Positions 1 through 8,302 of a DNA stretch of 64,000 bases are shown here, piece after piece. The position numbers and the translations under genes were made by a program. This DNA comes from Pseudomonas chlororaphis subsp. aurantiaca (GTDB lineage Bacteria; Pseudomonadota; Gammaproteobacteria; Pseudomonadales; Pseudomonadaceae). Position 1 is the stretch's first letter, and each line of letters begins with the position of its first letter. The notes under the pieces are model-generated. The model had not been told where the DNA came from. It did not search any database and was given only the letters and a program-made list of their open reading frames with translations. The stretch lies in assembly GCF_013466605.1 (NCBI RefSeq), contig NZ_CP059162.1:2542001-2606000 (forward strand), in the 5' to 3' direction.

Positions 1-733
1 GCTCATAGGCCGGCCAGCCTTCGTTGATGCGCGTGTCCAGTTCGGCGTAGTGCAGCAGCAGGGGCGCCTGGATTCGTTCGACCTCCGCGCTGTCCGGCTG
101 GCGTCCGTAGAAGGGCACGGCCGCCGCCAGCTCCGGGTAGGCCACGGCCGCGGCATTGGCCACCCCGCCGCCATAGCAGAAGCCGGTGATGCCGACCTTG
201 CCGGTGCTGGCGTCGTGCTTGAGCAGCCATTCGATAGCGGCGAAAAAGTCGTTCATCAGCTTTTCCGGATTGACCTTCTGTTGCAGCTCGCGGCCCTTGT
301 CGTCGTTGCCCGGGTAGCCGCCGACCGACGTCAGGCCGTCGGGAGCCAGGGCGATGAAGCCGGCCTTGGCCAGGCGCCGCGCGACGTCCTCGATATAGGG
401 GTTGAGCCCGCGGTTTTCATGGGCCACCACTACCGCCGGCAACTTGCCTTCGGCTTTCGCCGGGCGCACCAGGTAACCCCGGACCTGTTCGTGGCCCTTG
501 GGCGAGGGGTAGGTGATGTATTCGGCGACGATCTGCGGGTCGGTGAACGACACCTGTTCGGCCAGGGCGTAGTTCGGCGTCAGGGCGGCGAGGGTGGCGC
601 TGGCGGCCAGCCCGACCAGGGTGAAGGCCGCCGCCCGGTCGAGGAACTCGCGGCGGCTGATCTTGCCGTGGGCGTAGTAGTCGTAGAGTTCGAGCAACTC
701 GGGGGCGAAGTCTTTGGCACTGAGACGTTCCAT
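1..733 (-). CDS. Dienelactone hydrolase family protein, Tat-exported (3' end outside window)
   Basis: An alpha/beta hydrolase of the dienelactone hydrolase family; these open cyclic esters/lactones with a Cys-Asp-His triad. Translation of the minus strand from the ATG at 731-733 gives an N-terminal twin-arginine motif (SRREFL, about residues 27-32) followed by a hydrophobic Ala/Leu-rich stretch, so export by Tat to the periplasm is likely. The hydrolase domain starts near residue 70, has the conserved [12 protein letters not shown] segment near 105-116 and the nucleophile elbow GFCYGG near 185 with Cys as nucleophile. The reading frame runs off the left edge of the window after about 244 codons, so the final His region is not visible. 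The substrate cannot be told. Confidence 0.85.
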   Translation of the reverse strand, partial: MERLSAKDFAPELLELYDYYAHGKISRREFLDRAAAFTLVGLAASATLAALTPNYALAEQVSFTDPQIVAEYITYPSPKGHEQVRGYLVRPAKAEGKLPAVVVAHENRGLNPYIEDVARRLAKAGFIALAPDGLTSVGGYPGNDDKGRELQQKVNPEKLMNDFFAAIEWLLKHDASTGKVGITGFCYGGGVANAAAVAYPELAAAVPFYGRQPDSAEVERIQAPLLLHYAELDTRINEGWPAYE

Positions 734-919
734 CGCGCGCTACCTCTTCAATCATGGGGGACGTCCTGGTGCCGCACGGCCTGTGGGGCGGGACAGGTTC
801 GACCTGAGATTGAATCAGTAAAGCAAGCCTGGGCCCCGGCAGCCAATGCGCAGGGTGAGCGTTGTGTTTGGACGGGGCCTTGGCTAATCTCGCATAAACA
901 CGCAAAAACAGGCATAACC

Positions 920-1708
920 ATGCAAAACCAGCATTCAGTCGCCGAGCTGCCCCATGTGCGCCGGCAGAAGATCCTGTTACTGCTCGAACGCGACGGCAAG
1001 GTCATGGCTTCCGAGCTTGGCCAGCATTTCGCGGTCTCGGAGGACACCATCCGCCGCGACCTGGCGGAGCTGGCCGACGCCGGGCTGCTGCAGCGGGTCC
1101 ATGGCGGCGCGCTGCCACGGCCCAAGGACACCGGCAAGGATGTGTTCACCCGCCTGGGCGAAAGCAGCGAGGTCAAGCGCCACCTGGCCAGGCTCGGCGC
1201 GCAGCGGGTGCAGGAAGGGCAGATCGTGATGTTCGACTCGGGCTCGACCACGCTGCTGATCGCCCAGTCGCTACCTGCCGATATCGGCATCACCGCGGTC
1301 ACCGCTTCGCCGCTGATCGCCATCGCCCTGGCCGAATACCCGCGCAGCCAGGTGATCCTCGCCGGCGGCCGGCTCAACCCGGCGACCCTGTCCTCCGGCG
1401 GCCATGAGGCGGTACGCCTGATCCAGGGGATCCGCGCCGATCTGCTGTTCACCGGGGTGTGCGCGATTCACCCGGAAGTCGGCATCACCTCGCTGCACTT
1501 CGACGAGGTGCCGGTGAAACAGGCCCTGCTCGACAGTGCTTCGCAGGTGGTCGCGGTCACCACCGCCGACAAGCTTGGCGCGGTGGAGCCCTTTGCCGTG
1601 GCGCCGTGCAATCGCCTGCATACGCTGATCACCGAGCAGCACCTGGCCTCGGGCAGCATCGAGGACTACCGGCGCCTGGGTATCGAGGTGGTGCAGGCGC
1701 CGGTGTGA
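920..1708 (+). CDS. DeoR/GlpR family transcriptional regulator
   Basis: A 262-residue repressor-type regulator. The N-terminal winged HTH (about residues 10-65) carries the DeoR signature VSEDTIRRDLAEL followed by LQRVHGGA. The C-terminal DeoRC sensor domain (about 80-255) has the usual DSGSTT phosphosugar-binding loop. I place the start at the ATG at 920 because the HTH begins about 10 residues later, although the frame is open further upstream. It is transcribed divergently from the dienelactone hydrolase gene with a 186-bp gap, but no sugar operon is adjacent, so the effector is unknown. Confidence 0.85.
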   Translation: MQNQHSVAELPHVRRQKILLLLERDGKVMASELGQHFAVSEDTIRRDLAELADAGLLQRVHGGALPRPKDTGKDVFTRLGESSEVKRHLARLGAQRVQEGQIVMFDSGSTTLLIAQSLPADIGITAVTASPLIAIALAEYPRSQVILAGGRLNPATLSSGGHEAVRLIQGIRADLLFTGVCAIHPEVGITSLHFDEVPVKQALLDSASQVVAVTTADKLGAVEPFAVAPCNRLHTLITEQHLASGSIEDYRRLGIEVVQAPV

Positions 1709-1805
1709 CGGCGGCGGGAGGTGCCGGTTGTTATCAAGGTGCTGGCCTGGGTCGGTGGATTGCGGGTGCGGATCTGTGGCAAGCCCGGCCTGAGCCGCCG
1801 CGCGC

Positions 1806-2747
1806 TTATTCGACCCGGCGGAACACCAGGGCCTTCAGGCCGCTTTCGATATCGGTATCGGGAAACTCCGGCGGGTTGTCCAGGCGTTGCTCGAAGCGCA
1901 GGCCCGGGGCTTCGCGGGTGACGCCGTCGATCAGGAAGTCCGAGGCGACGGCCGGGTCGTTCATGCAGGCCAGTACGCAGCCGTCGGCGGTGAGCAATTC
2001 CGGCAGACGCCGCAGTACCCGGGCGTAGTCCTTGGTCAGCAGGAAACTGCCTTTCTGGAACGAAGGCGGGTCGATGATCACCAGATCGTAGGGGCCGGCG
2101 TTCTTCACCTTGCTCCAGGACTTGAACAGGTCGTGGCCGAGAAAGGTTACCTGGCTCAGGTCATGGCCGTTGAGCCGGTGATTGTCGCGGCCTCGGCTCA
2201 GGGCCGGGCGCGACATGTCGAGGTTGACCACATGGGTCGCGCCGCCCTCGATGGCCGCCACCGAGAAGCCGCAGGTGTAGGCGAACAGGTTCAGCACGCG
2301 CTTGCCCCGGGCATTGGCGCGCACCCAGTTGCGGCCGTAACGCATGTCGAGAAACAGGCCGTTGTTCTGCTTCTTGCCCAGGTCCACCCGATACCGCAGG
2401 CCTTCCTCGACCAGGGTCCATTCCTCGATAGGTTCGCCCACCAGCCAGTCCACCGGGCTTTGCAGCTGATAGCGGTGTTGCAGCAACAGGGTATGGGCGC
2501 CACAGGCCTGCCACTGCGGCGAGGTGCTGATCGCCAGCAGCAACTGCTTGAGCGCCTCCAGCTGTTCCGGCTCCGGCTCCTTGAACAGCGCCACCAGCAC
2601 CACGCCCTGCAGCCAGTCCACGGTCACTTGCTCCAGCCCCGGCCAGCAACGCCCGCGGCCATGGAACAGGCGCCGGGTTTCCGCGGGAGCGGACGCCAGG
2701 GCTGTCAGCAGGTGATGGTGCAGGATGGAGAGGGCTTCGGGGTTCAT
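1806..2747 (-). CDS. Class I SAM-dependent RNA methyltransferase (RlmI/RlmK-like)
   Basis: About 313 residues. The SAM-binding core shows motif I as NLFAYTCGFSVAA (about residue 155 on) and the catalytic/aromatic motif DPPSFQKG (about 230), both typical of the RlmI/RlmKL type of 23S rRNA m5C/m7G methyltransferases (Pfam Methyltrans_SAM). The N-terminal third lacks an obvious PUA domain, so it is not a canonical RlmI; the exact RNA target is unknown. A TTG codon at 2762 would add five residues; I prefer the ATG at 2745-2747. It converges with the deoR-type gene upstream. Confidence 0.75.
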   Translation of the reverse strand: MNPEALSILHHHLLTALASAPAETRRLFHGRGRCWPGLEQVTVDWLQGVVLVALFKEPEPEQLEALKQLLLAISTSPQWQACGAHTLLLQHRYQLQSPVDWLVGEPIEEWTLVEEGLRYRVDLGKKQNNGLFLDMRYGRNWVRANARGKRVLNLFAYTCGFSVAAIEGGATHVVNLDMSRPALSRGRDNHRLNGHDLSQVTFLGHDLFKSWSKVKNAGPYDLVIIDPPSFQKGSFLLTKDYARVLRRLPELLTADGCVLACMNDPAVASDFLIDGVTREAPGLRFEQRLDNPPEFPDTDIESGLKALVFRRVE

Positions 2748-2784
2748 CGCAGGGGCCAGCAACGGAAAAGGGTGGGCATTTTAA

Positions 2785-2812
2785 ACACAAATGCCGCGTG
2801 GGGAACGCGGCA
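2785..2812 (-). terminator. Hairpin with T-rich tail (probable terminator)
   Basis: An 8-bp perfect stem (TGCCGCGT / ACGCGGCA, 2792-2799 with 2805-2812) around the loop GGGGA. Read on the minus strand it is followed by a T-rich stretch (2781-2791), as expected of an intrinsic terminator for the small ORF at 2870-2938 just upstream on that strand. Confidence 0.5.
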
Positions 2813-2869
2813 AGTCAGTGGCCTGCACCCGTGCCGATGGCCGGGTGCGATGTCGAGCGGGGCTGCCGA

Positions 2870-2938
2870 TCAGGTGTGGAGCAGGGCGATGGCAAAGGAA
2901 ACCACGATCATGCAGGCGACCGCAAAATTGATATTCAT
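2870..2938 (-). CDS. Possible 22-residue hydrophobic small protein
   Basis: An ATG at 2936-2938 opens a 22-codon frame ending at 2870. The predicted peptide begins MNINFAVACMIVV and is hydrophobic nearly to its end, like a single-pass membrane miniprotein. A terminator-like hairpin lies 58 bp downstream in the same orientation, which supports a separate transcript. No strong Shine-Dalgarno sequence precedes it. It belongs to no family I can name; it could be a chance ORF. Confidence 0.3.
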   Translation of the reverse strand: MNINFAVACMIVVSFAIALLHT

Positions 2939-3090
2939 GACGTACTTGTCCGACGGTATTGAAGGTGGCGCCATTCTGAAGGCATCGGCGGAAAATAAAA
3001 AATCCGCTTTCATGATTTGAATGATCGACGGCAGTGATGGTTGGTGGCGTCATGCCCGGCAGGCCGTGAAACGGGGAGCGAGTGGATATC

Positions 3091-3121
3091 TGCGCGAAGC
3101 TGATTATTCAGGCTTCGCGCA
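3091..3121. terminator. 10-bp inverted repeat downstream of the VOC gene
   Basis: TGCGCGAAGC (3091-3100) and GCTTCGCGCA (3112-3121) form a perfect 10-bp stem with an 11-nt loop, about 50 bp beyond the stop of the minus-strand VOC gene. It is probably a transcription end or mRNA-stabilising hairpin; there is no clear T run. Confidence 0.4.
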
Positions 3122-3172
3122 ATCCAATGAGATCGTCGAGGGCCTGCCTCCAGTTCGCCATGCCATGGCTGT

Positions 3173-3559
3173 TCAGTTCTGCTGGACGATCTGGATAAGG
3201 TTGCCGCAGGTGTCGTCGAAGACCGCTAGGGTCACCGGGCCGGCGACCGTCGGCGGCCGGGTGAACTGCACGCCCAGGGCGCTCAGCCGGGCATATTCGG
3301 CGTGCACATCCTCGACCCCGAAGAAGGTGAAGGGAATGCCATCGCGTTTCAGCGCCGAGGTGAACGGCTTGGCGGCCGGGTGGGCGTCGGGCTCCAGCAG
3401 CAACTCGACGCCGTCGGGGTCGCCGGGCGAGGTCAGCGTCAGCCAGCGGTGCTCGCCCATGGCGATGTCGTGCTTGAGCTGAAAACCCAGCACGTCCCGG
3501 TAGAAGGCCAGGGCCTTGGCCTGGTCGTCGACGACCACGCTGGTGATCACGATCTTCAT
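3173..3559 (-). CDS. VOC (glyoxalase/bleomycin-resistance) family protein
   Basis: A 128-residue single-module vicinal-oxygen-chelate protein made of two beta-alpha-beta-beta-beta repeats. Typical features are the start VVVDDQAKALAFYRDVLGF, the middle GVELLLEP and the C-terminal DTCGNLIQIVQ strand, where the Gly-Asn-x-Ile pattern is common in this family. Members bind metal and act on diverse small molecules (glyoxalase, dioxygenase, antibiotic binding); substrate unknown. The ATG at 3557-3559 is preceded by GGAG at good spacing. Confidence 0.85.
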   Translation of the reverse strand: MKIVITSVVVDDQAKALAFYRDVLGFQLKHDIAMGEHRWLTLTSPGDPDGVELLLEPDAHPAAKPFTSALKRDGIPFTFFGVEDVHAEYARLSALGVQFTRPPTVAGPVTLAVFDDTCGNLIQIVQQN

Positions 3560-3821
3560 GGGTTGGTTCTCCGTATTGATGCGCGAATGGCCAGCAGGAT
3601 GTCGAGGGCCTGTCGGCGATAAATGCCTGACAGGGATAATAGTTGGGCGGCAGCGTCGCCCGCGCCCTGGAGTGTTACAGGCTGCCACCGGGCGAGGAGG
3701 GCGGTCTGGGTTTTCCAGCCGATTCCCGCACGACCCGGCGCCGGGGCTGTAAACTGGCGCGCCAAAGCCGTTGTCCAGCGAGGCGCCGGCCATCCTTTAT
3801 CACCCCGAACAAGAGAGCCCC

Positions 3822-4202
3822 ATGGCCAACCACGATATCGACTTCATTCCCGATCCCGACGCCGACTCCATTTCCTCTGACGTCGCCGGTTTCGCTGGCA
3901 TCCTGGTTTCCACCCAGATCCCCACCCGCGCCGACGGCAGCCTGGAACTGGGCGGCATCACCGCGCAGAGCGAGTGCACCCTGCAGGCGCTCAAGGTAGC
4001 GCTGGAAAAGGCCGGCAGCTCCATGGACCGGGTACTGCACCTGACCATCTACCTCACCGACATGGCCGACCGCGCCGCGTTCAACGAGGTCTACCAGCGC
4101 TTCTTCGCCAAGCCCTGGCCGGTGCGCGCCGCCGTTGGCGTGGCGTCCCTGGCGGTCGAAGGCATGCGCGTGGAAGTCACCGCGATGGCGGCCAAGGCCT
4201 GA
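3822..4202 (+). CDS. RidA family protein
   Basis: A 126-residue RidA/YjgF/UK114 protein. Family hallmarks are visible: the early FAGILVSTQIP strand, the central helix with ALEKAGSSMDRVLHLTIYL, and the C-terminal VRAAVGVASLAVEGMRVEV segment containing the conserved Arg that binds the carboxylate of enamine/imine intermediates. RidA proteins hydrolyse reactive 2-aminoacrylate-like imines made by PLP enzymes in the cytosol. This is a divergent member, so activity on imines is inferred. It is a single gene, with the ATG at 3822 after a purine-rich AAGAGAG. Confidence 0.85.
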   Translation: MANHDIDFIPDPDADSISSDVAGFAGILVSTQIPTRADGSLELGGITAQSECTLQALKVALEKAGSSMDRVLHLTIYLTDMADRAAFNEVYQRFFAKPWPVRAAVGVASLAVEGMRVEVTAMAAKA

Positions 4203-4326
4203 GTTCCAGTCTTTAGCCGGTGGCGCCGCTCGGCGAGTTCGCGCCACCGGGCAGTACACGGGTGCCGGTCAGGCGTTTCGCCGCTACAATGCGCGCCTCG
4301 ACCGTGACAAGCCTGACTAAAAAAAT

Positions 4327-6315
4327 ATGTCCTTGCCCAAGCATCACCTGGAATTGCTCAGCCCTGCCCGCGATGTAGCCATCGCCCGCGAGGCCATCCT
4401 GCATGGCGCCGACGCCGTGTACATCGGCGGCCCAAGCTTCGGCGCGCGCCACAACGCCTGCAACGAGGTGAGTGAAATCGCCGAGCTGGTGGAGTTCGCC
4501 CGGCGCTACCACGCGCGGATTTTCACCACCCTCAACACCATCCTCCACGACAACGAGCTGGAGCCGGCGCGCAAGCTGATCCACCAGTTGTACGACGCCG
4601 GCGTCGACGCGCTGATCGTCCAGGACCTGGGCGTGATGGAGCTGGACATTCCGCCGATCGAGCTGCATGCCAGCACCCAGACCGATATCCGCACCCTGGC
4701 GCGGGCCAAGTTCCTCGACCAGGCCGGCTTCTCGCAACTGGTCCTGGCCCGCGAGCTGAACCTCAAGGAAATCCGCGCCATCGCCGACGAAACCGACGCG
4801 GCGATCGAGTTCTTCATCCACGGCGCGCTGTGCGTGGCCTTCTCCGGCCAGTGCAACATCTCCCATGCACAGACCGGCCGCAGCGCCAACCGGGGCGACT
4901 GCTCCCAGGCCTGCCGCCTGCCGTACACCCTCAAGGACGAAAAGGGCGGGGTGATCGCCTACGAGAAGCACCTGCTGTCGATGAAGGACAACAACCAGAG
5001 CGCCAACATCCGCGCCCTGGTGGAGGCCGGCGTGCGCTCGTTCAAGATCGAAGGGCGCTACAAGGACATGGGCTATGTGAAGAACATCACCGCCTACTAC
5101 CGCCAGCGCCTGGACGATGTGCTCGAAGACCGCCCGGACCTGGCCCGCGCCTCCAGCGGCCGCACCGCGCACTTCTTCCTGCCCGACCCGGAAAAGACCT
5201 TCCACCGCGGCAGCACCGATTATTTCGTCACCGATCGCAAGATCGACATCGGCGCCTTCGACTCGCCGACCTTCACCGGCCTGCCGGTGGGCGTGGTGGA
5301 GAAAGTCGCCAAGCGCGACCTGCAAGTGGTAACTCACGAGCCGCTGTCCAACGGTGACGGCCTCAACGTGCTGGTCAAGCGCGAAGTGGTGGGTTTTCGC
5401 GCCAACATTGCCGAGCCCAAGGGCGAGTTCGAAGAGGACGGCGAGAAGCGCTATCGCTATCGCGTCGAGCCCAACGAGATGCCGGAAGGCCTTTACAAGC
5501 TGCGGCCGAACCACCCGCTGAACCGCAACCTCGATCACAACTGGCAACAGGCCCTGCAGAAGACGTCCGCCGAACGTCGCGTGGCCCTGAGCTGGGTCGC
5601 GCGCCTGCGTGAAGAGCAACTGGAAGTGACCGCGACCAGTGAAGAGGGGATCAGCGCCAGCGTGACCCTGAACGGCCCGTTCGGCGTCGCCAACAAGCCG
5701 GAGCAGGCGCTGGAGCAATTGCAGGACCTGCTCGGCCAGCTCGGCACCACGCAGTACCACGCCATCGACATCAAGCTCGATGCGCCGCAGGCTTACTTCA
5801 TCCCCAACTCGCAGCTCAAGGCGTTGCGCCGGGAAGTGATCGAAGCCTTGACCGCCGCGCGGGTCGCCGCCCACCCGCGTGGCGGCCGCAAGGCCGAGAC
5901 CACGCCGCCACCGGTGTATCCGGAATCGCACCTGTCGTTCCTGGCCAACGTCTACAACCAGAAGGCCCGCGACTTCTATCACCGCCATGGGGTGAAGCTG
6001 ATCGATGCGGCCTACGAGGCCCACGAAGAGGCCGGCGAAGTGCCGGTGATGATCACCAAGCACTGCCTGCGTTTCTCCTTCAACCTGTGCCCGAAACAGG
6101 CCAAGGGCGTCACCGGCGTGCGCACCAAGGTGGCGCCGATGCAGCTGATCCACGGTGACGAAGTGCTGACCCTGAAGTTCGACTGCAAGCCGTGCGAGAT
6201 GCACATCATCGGCAAGATGAAAGGCCACATCCTCAACATGCCGCAACCGGGCAGCGTGGTCGGCCATATCAGCCCCGAAGACCTGCTCAAGACCATCCCC
6301 CGCGCTCCGCATTGA
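4327..6315 (+). CDS. rlhA: U32 family protein, 23S rRNA 5-hydroxycytidine synthase RlhA-type
   Basis: A 662-residue member of the U32 'peptidase' family, now known to hydroxylate RNA using prephenate and an Fe-S cluster. Length and two-part build match E. coli RlhA (YdcP, 23S rRNA ho5C2501) rather than the shorter tRNA enzyme TrhP (YegQ). The N-terminal TIM-barrel-like region begins LELLSPARD and has GADAVYIGG. The cysteine cluster SGQCNISH...GDCSQACRLPY (about residues 175-200) and the C-terminal KHCLRFSFNLCPKQ and CKPCEMH segments fit Fe-S binding. The modification is inferred by family. A convergent thioesterase gene follows, with hairpins between them. Confidence 0.8.
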   Translation: MSLPKHHLELLSPARDVAIAREAILHGADAVYIGGPSFGARHNACNEVSEIAELVEFARRYHARIFTTLNTILHDNELEPARKLIHQLYDAGVDALIVQDLGVMELDIPPIELHASTQTDIRTLARAKFLDQAGFSQLVLARELNLKEIRAIADETDAAIEFFIHGALCVAFSGQCNISHAQTGRSANRGDCSQACRLPYTLKDEKGGVIAYEKHLLSMKDNNQSANIRALVEAGVRSFKIEGRYKDMGYVKNITAYYRQRLDDVLEDRPDLARASSGRTAHFFLPDPEKTFHRGSTDYFVTDRKIDIGAFDSPTFTGLPVGVVEKVAKRDLQVVTHEPLSNGDGLNVLVKREVVGFRANIAEPKGEFEEDGEKRYRYRVEPNEMPEGLYKLRPNHPLNRNLDHNWQQALQKTSAERRVALSWVARLREEQLEVTATSEEGISASVTLNGPFGVANKPEQALEQLQDLLGQLGTTQYHAIDIKLDAPQAYFIPNSQLKALRREVIEALTAARVAAHPRGGRKAETTPPPVYPESHLSFLANVYNQKARDFYHRHGVKLIDAAYEAHEEAGEVPVMITKHCLRFSFNLCPKQAKGVTGVRTKVAPMQLIHGDEVLTLKFDCKPCEMHIIGKMKGHILNMPQPGSVVGHISPEDLLKTIPRAPH

Positions 6316-6344
6316 GTGAGTGGGCGGGCGCGCCGCTCGCTCAC
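6316..6344. terminator. 12-bp hairpin at the rlhA stop
   Basis: Starting one base after the TGA, GTGAGTGGGCGG pairs with CCGCTCGCTCAC (two G-T wobbles) around a five-base loop. No T run follows, so it may be an mRNA 3'-end stabiliser or part of a bidirectional terminator with the hairpin at 6371. Confidence 0.4.
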
Positions 6345-6370
6345 TCGGTCAAACGCTGGCTGTCGCGCAT

Positions 6371-6406
6371 CAACGCCATTGTCGACCTGGGTCGGCAATG
6401 GCGTTG
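6371..6406. terminator. Long hairpin between convergent genes
   Basis: CAACGCCATTG (6371-6381) and CAATGGCGTTG (6396-6406) form an 11-bp perfect stem, and an inner CGACC/GGTCG stem continues it. It sits between the convergent rlhA and thioesterase genes, so it probably ends transcripts from both sides. Confidence 0.55.
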
Positions 6407-6424
6407 TTGTCTCAGCGACTTGCC

Positions 6425-6970
6425 TCAACGCGCCGGGTTTTCTTCCGCGCGCAGTTGCACACTCATGTCATCGCAGCTTTGCGACCAGTCTTTCAGCCAC
6501 TGTGGCAGCTCGGGCGATTGGTCCAGGCCCAGCTCGTGGACGAACTCACCGGGGGCGATCGTGCCTTTGGCCGAGCGGAACAGGCCGCGCATCACCACCA
6601 CGCCGGTGACCCGGCCTTTGCTCACGAAGCGGTGTTCCATAAAGCTCCATTTCTCGTCCCAGCCGAGGATCCGGCTGTGGACCTCGAAGGCTTCGAACAG
6701 CTTCAGTTCGCGGCGGAACTTGCCCCACACATCGCCAACGATCGGCACCGCCCTGTGGCGCAGGGCCACGCGGTAGGCGCCGCTGCGCAGGACGAAGTCC
6801 ATGCGCCCGAGGTCGGCCAGGGTGAAGTAGCGGCCGTTGGTGACGTGGCGGTTGAGGTCGAGGTCGAGCGGCCAGACGCGCATGCGCACGACGGTGGTGG
6901 CCAGGCCTTCGACCGGCCTGCGCCACGGACGACGAAACAGCATGAGCAGCATGCGGAACCAGAGATTCAT
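6425..6970 (-). CDS. Acyl-CoA thioesterase family protein (hot-dog fold)
   Basis: 181 residues. The segment PLDLDLNRHVTNGRYFTLADLGRMDF (given by its ends, about residues 34-60) is the active-site region of 4HBT/FatA-like hot-dog thioesterases, with Asp-x-x-x-H-x-x-N preceding the long helix; it ends with an Arg/Glu-rich tail. These enzymes hydrolyse acyl thioesters in the cytosol; the acyl chain is unknown. The N-terminus (residues 1-20) is hydrophobic and basic and may touch the membrane. It is divergent from the GlxA-type regulator gene (106-bp gap). Confidence 0.75.
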   Translation of the reverse strand: MNLWFRMLLMLFRRPWRRPVEGLATTVVRMRVWPLDLDLNRHVTNGRYFTLADLGRMDFVLRSGAYRVALRHRAVPIVGDVWGKFRRELKLFEAFEVHSRILGWDEKWSFMEHRFVSKGRVTGVVVMRGLFRSAKGTIAPGEFVHELGLDQSPELPQWLKDWSQSCDDMSVQLRAEENPAR

Positions 6971-7076
6971 GAGTACACCGATGATTGAAAGGATGGCCGC
7001 ACTTTAGGCAAGGGGAATCGACTAAGCTAGGTGCGCAAATGACTTTTTTCATGCGAAAAGCGCAACGGAATTCACT

Positions 7077-8042
7077 ATGCACGTCACCTTGCTCCTGGCC
7101 GACCACTGTTCCGCCGCCAGCGCCACCCTGGCCCTGGAGGTGCTGGGCGCCGCCAATCTGTTCGCCGAGACCGCCAGCGCGCCGTTCGAGGTGGTGGTCG
7201 CCTCGCTCGATGGCGCCGATGTCAGCGCCTGGGGCGGGCAAGCGCTGCGGGTGCAGCAGTCCGTGGCCGAGATCGCCCGGACCGACCTGGTGCTGATCCC
7301 CGGTTTTCTCTTCACCCTGAAGGAGGCCTTGCCGGCATTTGCCGGGCATGGGCCCTGGCTGCGACAACAGCACGCCCAGGGTGCGGTGCTGGCCTCGATG
7401 TGCACGGCCACTTTCCTGCTGGCCGAAGCCGGCCTGCTGAAGGACGCCCGCGTCACCACCCACTGGGCTTTCGCCGAGCCGTTCAGGCGGCGTTATGCCG
7501 GGGTCGAACTGGACGAGGGGCAGCTTCTCTGCGAGGACCGGGGCCTGATCACCAGCGGCGGTGCGAGCGCGGCCATGGACCTGCTGTTGCATCTGGTGCG
7601 GCGATTCGCGTCCCTGGAGCTGGCGCAGAAATGCGGCAAGTACCTGCTGATCGACAAGGTGCGCAGCGAGCAGTCGGTGTATGTCATGTGGTCATTGCCG
7701 AAGAGCCATGGGGATGGCGAGATCCTGCGGGTCCAGGACTGGCTGGAGGAACACTTCGACCAGCCGCTGCTGATCGACGACACGGCCCGGCGCTTCGGCT
7801 TCGGCGTGAGGAACTTCAAGCGCCGTTTCAAGGAGGCCACTGGCTACACGCCCCTGGCCTATCTGCAGACCCTGCGCCTGGAAAAGGCCAAGGAGCTGCT
7901 GGAATCCACGCGCATGACCCTGGACAGCATCACCTACAAGGTGGGCTACGAAGACAGCAACTCGTTTCGCCGGCTGTTCCAGCAACGGGTCGGCCTGCTG
8001 CCGGCGGCTTACCGCAAGAAGTTCCAGGGCAGCGCGAGCTGA
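7077..8042 (+). CDS. GlxA family transcriptional regulator (DJ-1/PfpI-like + AraC HTH)
   Basis: 321 residues in two domains. The first (about 1-190) is a class-I glutamine-amidotransferase/DJ-1-like sensor domain with LVLIPGFLF and the nucleophile-like elbow ASMCTATFLLAEAGLL. The second (about 220-315) is an AraC double HTH ending in GYEDSNSFRRLFQQRVGLLPAAYRKKF, the classic second-helix signature. Members typically activate amino-acid or quaternary-amine catabolism (ArgR, CdhR, GbdR). The effector here is unknown. It is the last gene before the accessory adhesin block. Confidence 0.85.
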   Translation: MHVTLLLADHCSAASATLALEVLGAANLFAETASAPFEVVVASLDGADVSAWGGQALRVQQSVAEIARTDLVLIPGFLFTLKEALPAFAGHGPWLRQQHAQGAVLASMCTATFLLAEAGLLKDARVTTHWAFAEPFRRRYAGVELDEGQLLCEDRGLITSGGASAAMDLLLHLVRRFASLELAQKCGKYLLIDKVRSEQSVYVMWSLPKSHGDGEILRVQDWLEEHFDQPLLIDDTARRFGFGVRNFKRRFKEATGYTPLAYLQTLRLEKAKELLESTRMTLDSITYKVGYEDSNSFRRLFQQRVGLLPAAYRKKFQGSAS

Positions 8043-8250
8043 TTCGGAGGGGAGTGGGGGAAGGCGTTGAAGCTCGCGTCGTAGCGATCAGGTGAACTGG
8101 AAAGAAGGGGGGGGAAGCTACACAGGTATAACGCGCAGGGCTGCCGAACCCTCTGCCGCCTGGATGGATGTCCGCCTAATCAGGCAAGGTAATGAAGGTC
8201 GATGTTCTTGTTAATTGCATCATGGGTTGGTCTGAGCGCACAAAGGTGGC

Positions 8251-8292
8251 TTTAGGGATTTTCCGATAGGTTCTGTTTGCTGGTATCCCTAA
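8251..8292. promoter_or_regulatory. Inverted TTAGGGAT / ATCCCTAA site before first kinase gene
   Basis: TTAGGGAT (8252-8259) is repeated inverted as ATCCCTAA (8285-8292), just 10 bases before the kinase start codon. The nine bases GCTTTAGGG (8249-8257) recur exactly in the promoter of the secretion operon (25518-25526) and nearly so in the adhesin promoter (16456-16462). I infer a binding site for the LuxR-type response regulator encoded in this operon, suggesting autoregulation. Confidence 0.4.
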
Positions 8293-8302
8293 CCTTGGAT
8301 GC

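Noticed and set aside
4213..6312. A 699-codon minus-strand frame opposite rlhA
   Set aside because: Shadow of GC-rich codon use; the plus-strand product is a clear U32 protein with all family features.
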